A DNA stretch of 64,000 nt from Zerene cesonia (lineage: Eukaryota > Arthropoda > Insecta > Lepidoptera > Pieridae): assembly GCF_012273895.1 (NCBI RefSeq), contig NC_052111.1, positions 2,666,001-2,730,000 of the forward strand, written 5' to 3'. The position numbers and the translations under genes were made by a program. Shown in pieces: positions 63,604 to 64,000 of this stretch; within the stretch, counting starts at the first letter, position 1; each line of letters opens with the position of its first letter. The notes under the pieces were generated by a model. That model saw only the letters and a program-made list of their open reading frames with translations. It did no database searches and was not told the DNA's origin.

Positions 63604-64000
63604 TTGTATAAAAATGTTTTCGTAGCTTCATATGTTTGACTGACTACCGTTGAAATCTGCAAATTTATAATTTAGTTGATTATCGTAGCGTTTACTGTGG
63701 ATATGGTACAAAATGTTATGATGTATATATTATATGTAGGTCGGAGATCATAACGTATTCTGTAATAGAAACTAATATCGAGCTACCTAATGCATAACTT
63801 AAACGTAAGCAACAGTCTAACAAGCCGTCTTTCCATTAGCTTAGACTTAATTAAGCAAAGGCGGGTCCTGTAGCGATATTTGGACGCTGGAGATTCTAAT
63901 CCCGTCATCAAAATTCCTCTCACGAGTCTTCGTTTGTATGAGAGCACGCTAAATGTCAATACAGGACTACGCCGCCATCAAATTTGGCAATCGAAGGGAT
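63604..64000. other. Right flank of the window
   Basis: No feature recognised in the last 400 bases; slightly GC-richer after 63850. Confidence 0.4.

Overview
The window is AT-rich animal nuclear DNA, most likely from a butterfly or moth. It has split genes with GT-AG introns and long gene-free stretches. Short dispersed elements of lepidopteran type are scattered through it: hairpin-ended elements bounded by ACTAGCT and TAATATTAGTAGG, a tRNA-derived SINE, a poly(A)-tailed retroposon and TIR-bearing MITEs. This assignment rests on repeat style and the one gene; no species can be named from the sequence alone.

Only one protein gene can be supported. It lies on the + strand at 9895-15493 and encodes the 24 kDa (NDUFV2, NuoE-like) 2Fe-2S subunit of mitochondrial complex I, in five coding exons that join in frame to 238 codons. 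The first exon (9895-10011) is short and lies in a different frame from the longer open frame over it. It supplies a mitochondrial presequence-like start and the VHRD and PFEFT blocks of the family. All four 2Fe-2S cysteines are present at family spacing, but the protein carries many extra cysteines and non-conservative changes. It may therefore be a divergent paralogue rather than the housekeeping copy.

Layout: 1-9894 is gene-free with several repeat copies, a tRNA-type SINE at 8095-8402 and an unexplained GC-rich patch open in several frames near 5139-5283. The gene follows at 9895-15493, with repeat debris in its introns. 15550-26600 is repeat-bearing intergenic DNA ending in a run of elements and TA/CA microsatellites (25232-26592). 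26600-43140 is mostly unique sequence with a few GC-richer islands (about 35800-37100) that could be regulatory or untranslated. 43140-54245 holds further elements and hairpins. 54246-55245 is an assembly gap of exactly 1000 N. 55246-64000 is intergenic with SINE, retroposon and hairpin-element copies.

No rRNA, CRISPR array, convincing tRNA gene or second protein gene was recognised. Most other open frames are short, AT-rich and unlike any family I know.
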